Source of the DNA: Gammaproteobacteria bacterium
GTDB taxonomy: Bacteria; Pseudomonadota; Gammaproteobacteria; Steroidobacterales; Steroidobacteraceae
Length of the DNA stretch: 64,000 bases
Assembly (NCBI GenBank): GCA_016882265.1
Contig: VGVB01000001.1
Location: forward strand, 1 to 64,000
Direction: 5' to 3'
Positions 60,321-64,000 of this stretch are shown piece after piece. The position numbers and the translations under genes were made by a program. The first letter of the stretch is position 1, and each line of letters begins with the position of its first letter. The notes beneath the pieces were generated by a model, which saw only the letters and a list, made by a program, of their open reading frames with translations, searched no databases and had not been told where the DNA came from.

Positions 60321-61091
60321 ATGGACCTGCAACTCAAGGGCAAGAAGGTGGCGATCACCGGCGCTTCGCGCGGTATCTGCCGAGCGGTCGCGGAGGCGTT
60401 TGCGACGGAGGGCGCCGACGTCGCGTTCTGCGCGCGCGGGGCAGAGGGCGTCCGCGCGACCGCGGCCGCGCTCACGAAGCAGGGAGTTCGCGCCTTCGGC
60501 GATTGCGTGGATCTGCACGACCATGCAGCCTTGCGGGCCTGGATCGCGAGCGCCGCCGAGCGGCTCGGCGGCCTCGACGTCTTCGTCCACGGCGTGACCT
60601 CGATGGCGATGGACTTCGAGAGCGTCGACACCTGGCGCGATCAGTTCGAGCTCAACGTGGTCGGCGCCGTCGTCGGCTGCCAGGCCGCCGTGCCCTTCCT
60701 CAAGCAGTCCGGCGCCGGCGCGATCGTGCTGATCTCGAGCGGCATCACGCTGGTGACCGGCTTCTCGAACAACGAGATCGCCTACGGCTCGGCCAAGGCC
60801 GGCCTCGCGCACTTCGGCGCGCAGCTCGCCCAGGTCCTCGCCCCGCAGGGAATCCGCGTCAACGTGGTCTCGCCGGGCTCGATCGAGTTCGAGGGCGGCA
60901 TGTGGGAACAGGTCCGCCTGAACCAGCCGGCGTTCTACGAGCAGGTCCGGAGCATGTGCCCGCTTGGCCGCCTCGGTCGTCCCGAGGAGGTGGCGAGCGT
61001 CGTACTGTTCGCCGCCAGCCCGCGCGCGAGCCTGCTGATCGGCTCGAATCTGCACGTCAACGGCGGGCAGCTCAAGACGCCGATCTATTAG
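60321..61091 (+). CDS. Short-chain dehydrogenase/reductase
   Basis: KKVAITGASRGICRAVAEAFATEGADVAFCARG..IAYGSAKAGLAHFGAQLAQVLAPQGIRVNVVSPGSI. Confidence 0.93.
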   Translation: MDLQLKGKKVAITGASRGICRAVAEAFATEGADVAFCARGAEGVRATAAALTKQGVRAFGDCVDLHDHAALRAWIASAAERLGGLDVFVHGVTSMAMDFESVDTWRDQFELNVVGAVVGCQAAVPFLKQSGAGAIVLISSGITLVTGFSNNEIAYGSAKAGLAHFGAQLAQVLAPQGIRVNVVSPGSIEFEGGMWEQVRLNQPAFYEQVRSMCPLGRLGRPEEVASVVLFAASPRASLLIGSNLHVNGGQLKTPIY

Positions 61092-61693
61092 CGGGGCGGT
61101 GCGGCCGGGGGACCTGGCCGGCCCTGTACGCGGCTCACGATCCGTTCGAGTTCCTCGATCAGTGTCGGCAGCGTTGCGACAACGGAAAATTCCCGCACCC
61201 ACTGGCGCACGATGGCCAGGTCTGCATCGGGATGGGTCTCGAGCAGTCCGGCGAGATCCAGCAGATCCTGTGGTCGCTGGGCGACCGCCTTCATGATCAT
61301 GAGATCTTCGACACGCGGCAGCGGTACCGTGAGATTACCGAGCCGATGCGGCTGCCCGGCTCTGACCGCAGCACATTCGAATGGCAGGCCGCCGAGGATG
61401 ACGTCCACGTCGATCTGCGACGGCTCGTGACGCAGCAGCAGGACCCGGGACCGGCGGGCGAACTCGAGCGGATCGTCGATGCGCGGGACAATGTCCACAG
61501 CGCGCGCCGCTGCGAGCAGCGCCGGCCAGCGAGCCTCGTCCAGATCGACCAGGGCGTCGATGTCACGGGTGAAACGCGGCCGCCCCAGCAGCGACACCGC
61601 TACGCCGCCGACGAGGATGGCCGGAACCCCGGCGACGGCGGTCGTTACGGCTGCGAGAGCACCAATCAGCGAGTCGGCGACCTCGCTAACCAT
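61088..61693 (-). CDS. Nucleotidyltransferase-fold protein (MNT/AbiEii-like)
   Basis: AILVGGVAVSLLGRPRFTRDIDALVDLDEARW..SQIDVDVILGGLPFE..LPRVEDLMIMKAVAQRPQDLLDLAGLL. Confidence 0.82.
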   Translation of the reverse strand: MVSEVADSLIGALAAVTTAVAGVPAILVGGVAVSLLGRPRFTRDIDALVDLDEARWPALLAAARAVDIVPRIDDPLEFARRSRVLLLRHEPSQIDVDVILGGLPFECAAVRAGQPHRLGNLTVPLPRVEDLMIMKAVAQRPQDLLDLAGLLETHPDADLAIVRQWVREFSVVATLPTLIEELERIVSRVQGRPGPPAAPPR

Positions 61694-61913
61694 CGTAGTA
61701 GGTCCGGATCCGGTGCCAGCGCGCCGCGACCTCGGCTGCCTGAACGGCACGTTCCGGATCGACCGGGAAAACGTCGCGAGAGGCCGCCAACGCGCAAAGT
61801 TGCCGGAACTTGTGCGCGATCGGGCTGGCGCGCAGGGCGGCTACCTCCTGCTCACGCACCTGCCGCCAGCGGGCGAGATAGGCGGTCGCTTGCAGCCTGC
61901 TGATCTGCGCCAT
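61686..61913 (-). CDS. Small protein (75 aa) coupled to nucleotidyltransferase
   Basis: MAQISRLQATAYLARWRQVREQEVAALRASPIAHKFRQLCALAASRDVFPVDPERAVQAAEVAARWHRIRTYYDG; overlaps the start of 61693. Confidence 0.7.
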   Translation of the reverse strand: MAQISRLQATAYLARWRQVREQEVAALRASPIAHKFRQLCALAASRDVFPVDPERAVQAAEVAARWHRIRTYYDG

Positions 61914-61953
61914 CAGCACATGATACCGCAGCCGATCCGCCTGGCCGGAACCG

Positions 61954-62529
61954 CTACCGCCGCCGCGCCGACCGCGTGCGACCGGTCTTCTTGGCCTCGG
62001 GAACCTCGAACGCCTCGGGATCGAACTGGCCGCCGGCCCATTCCAGCATCTCCTCGTGCTCCGGGTGCCGGGGATCGGCAATGATCTCGAGGAAGCACAG
62101 GTATCCGTAGGGTCCACCGCAGTCCTCGGGTGGGCAGGCCCGCTTGCCATCCTCGACGATCGGATAGCGAGCCGCCGGTGCGGGCGGCAGAATGCCCTCC
62201 AGCACGACATCGTGCTCCCAGCCGTCGCCGAAGTCGTATTCATACGTCAGGCGATCTTTCGGGCGCCGGAGCACCTGTTCGAGCCTCGCCCGGGTCTCAT
62301 TGATCGTGGCGACGCCGAAGTCCGCGTCTGGCGTTCCATAGATGACGCCTCCGGCCTCGAACTGGTGCAGATGGCTGTCCGTCCAGCCCATCACCTCCTG
62401 CAGGCAATCGTGCAGCTTTCGCAATGTCATGTCGGCCGGCACCTGGAAGCGCCGCCAGATCGGCGGGCGAATCCCCCGCAGGCTGACCTTCAGCCGGTAG
62501 ATCGCGTCACCAGTCGCTCGGATTCGCAT
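61954..62529 (-). CDS. Plasmid pRiA4b ORF-3 family protein
   Basis: YRLKVSLRGIRPPIWRRFQVPADMTLRKLHDCLQEVMGWTDSHLHQFEAGG..YEYDFGDGWEHDVVLE. Confidence 0.92.
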   Translation of the reverse strand: MRIRATGDAIYRLKVSLRGIRPPIWRRFQVPADMTLRKLHDCLQEVMGWTDSHLHQFEAGGVIYGTPDADFGVATINETRARLEQVLRRPKDRLTYEYDFGDGWEHDVVLEGILPPAPAARYPIVEDGKRACPPEDCGGPYGYLCFLEIIADPRHPEHEEMLEWAGGQFDPEAFEVPEAKKTGRTRSARRR

Positions 62530-62587
62530 ACTCCCACTCCGTGTGCACGATGTTACTACCAGTTCGGAACACACTGCCCCGAAGACT

Positions 62588-62710
62588 TCATGTGCTGCTC
62601 TCCACCACCGCAATTTCCTCATCCGTCAGCTCGTACAGATCATAGACGAGCTGGTCGATCTGACGGTCGGTGGCGGCGATCTGGCGCTCCGCGAGTGTAT
62701 TGTTCGCGAC
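62588..62710 (-). pseudogene. C-terminal remnant of a restriction-modification type DNA methyltransferase
   Basis: ANNTLAERQIAATDRQIDQLVYDLYELTDEEIAVVESST*, the characteristic C-terminal LVYxLYxLTxEEIxIVE tail without a gene body. Confidence 0.72.
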
Positions 62711-62722
62711 GCCGGGATCGCG

Positions 62723-64000
62723 TCAGAGTTCCCTGCTGACGCGGATTCCCGCGGCTTCGCGGTCCCAGGTATCGGCGGTTACGCCGGCGCGCCGGAGTTC
62801 GAACTTGCGCACCTTTTCCGTTGGCGTCCGCGGCAGCTCCGCCACGCTGCGGATGTAACGCGGCAGCATGAAGTGGGCCATGCGGCCACGGAGATAGTCG
62901 AACAGCATGGCCGGATCGATGGTCTGCTCCGGCGCCGGGGCGACGACGATCATCACCTCGTCTTCGCCATGCTCGCTGGGGACCGGAATGGCCGCCACTT
63001 CGCGTACTGACGGGTGGCTCAGGACCTCGGCCTCGACGTCGAACGAGGAGATGTTCTCGCCGCGGCGTCGAATGGCGTCCTTCACGCGATCGACGAAGTA
63101 GAACCGCCCCGCCTCATCCCGGCGCAGCGCATCCCCGGTGTGGAACCAGCCATTGCGCCATGCGGCGGCCGTGGCTTCGGGCATGGCGTTGTAACCGTGC
63201 GCAAGCGTCCACGGCTGCTCCGCGCGCAGAATGAGTTCGCCGACTTCTCCCGGCGCAACCTCGAAGTCGTGTGCGTCCACGATCCGTGCCTCGATGCCCG
63301 GCCGTAATCGGCCGCATTGCCCGACCACCGACGGATTGATGTCCGACAGGATCGGGACCGAGGTTTCCGACATGTTGTAGTGCGTCTGCACATCGACGCC
63401 AAAGCGCTCGCGGAATTGCCTGGCCAGCTCGTTGAACGGCATGATCAGCGCATAGCGCAGCGCGTGCTGGCGATCGGCGGGGCTCTCGGGCTGGCGCAGC
63501 AGAAAGCTGACCATGGCGCCGCCGACGACGGCGTTGGTGCAGTTCATGCGATCCACGTCCTGCCAGAACCGCTCCGTGCTGAAGCGATCGACCACCGCAA
63601 TGGAACGCCCGAGCAGGAGCATGCCATAGGCGATGACCGTGCCGCCGACATGAAAGAGCGGCATCTGCAGCAGCCAGCGCAGGTCCGGTGCGTCCAGTGG
63701 CCCGAGCGAAACCTGCGCCGTCGTCGCGAGGTGCCGATAGGAACTCAGCACGCCCTTGGACGGCCCGGTGGTTCCGGACGTGAAGATGATCGACTGCTCG
63801 TCCCACGGTTCGATGGGCTGTTCGAGGTCGCCAGCGCAGTCCGTGGCCGATTCGAGAGCTGACCAATCGAGAACCCTGAATCGGTCGTCGCGCCATGCTG
63901 CGGGACCGGTCGGAATGACCGTGCCGAGTCGCGCGACGGTGATTTCGGACAGCCGTGGAATCAGCGACGGGTGGCCGATGAGGATTGCCGCGCCGGAATT
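62723..64000 (-). CDS. AMP-dependent acyl-CoA synthetase/ligase (N-terminus beyond window)
   Basis: SIIFTSGTTGPSKGVLSSYRHL..YNMSETSVPILSDIN..GWFHTGDALRRDEAGRFYFVDRVKDAIRRRGENISSFDVE. Confidence 0.93.
   Translation of the reverse strand, partial: NSGAAILIGHPSLIPRLSEITVARLGTVIPTGPAAWRDDRFRVLDWSALESATDCAGDLEQPIEPWDEQSIIFTSGTTGPSKGVLSSYRHLATTAQVSLGPLDAPDLRWLLQMPLFHVGGTVIAYGMLLLGRSIAVVDRFSTERFWQDVDRMNCTNAVVGGAMVSFLLRQPESPADRQHALRYALIMPFNELARQFRERFGVDVQTHYNMSETSVPILSDINPSVVGQCGRLRPGIEARIVDAHDFEVAPGEVGELILRAEQPWTLAHGYNAMPEATAAAWRNGWFHTGDALRRDEAGRFYFVDRVKDAIRRRGENISSFDVEAEVLSHPSVREVAAIPVPSEHGEDEVMIVVAPAPEQTIDPAMLFDYLRGRMAHFMLPRYIRSVAELPRTPTEKVRKFELRRAGVTADTWDREAAGIRVSREL

Overview
High-GC, gene-dense proteobacterial chromosome segment. 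No tRNA, rRNA or CRISPR array was recognised. Housekeeping and metabolic genes include a partial UvrD helicase, acetyl-CoA synthetase, the heme A/O synthases CtaA and CyoE, and SURF1. Two catabolic blocks are present: about 19.2-28.2 kb (MFS, CoA-transferase, amidohydrolase, TonB receptor, KstD-like FAD enzyme) and about 47.7-58.7 kb (thiolases, DUF35 proteins, enoyl-CoA hydratases, CaiB/BaiF CoA-transferases, nitronate monooxygenase, MarR). A DmsAB-like molybdoenzyme module lies at 31.1-34.8 kb. At least eight toxin-antitoxin-type modules plus several remnants are scattered through the window, densest at 39.4-50.1 kb. The most unusual signal is a recurring layout seen four times: an intact or nearly intact gene, then an inserted module, then a displaced copy of that gene's own 3' region in the same orientation. 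The clearest case is a PemK/Phd-like pair flanked by a 41-bp direct repeat (40/41 identical) of the 3' end of a nitronate monooxygenase gene. Several reading frames between 30 and 42 kb carry single-base frameshifts, several at homopolymers; these are either decay or sequencing error. All identifications are by eye from translated sequence; no database search was run.
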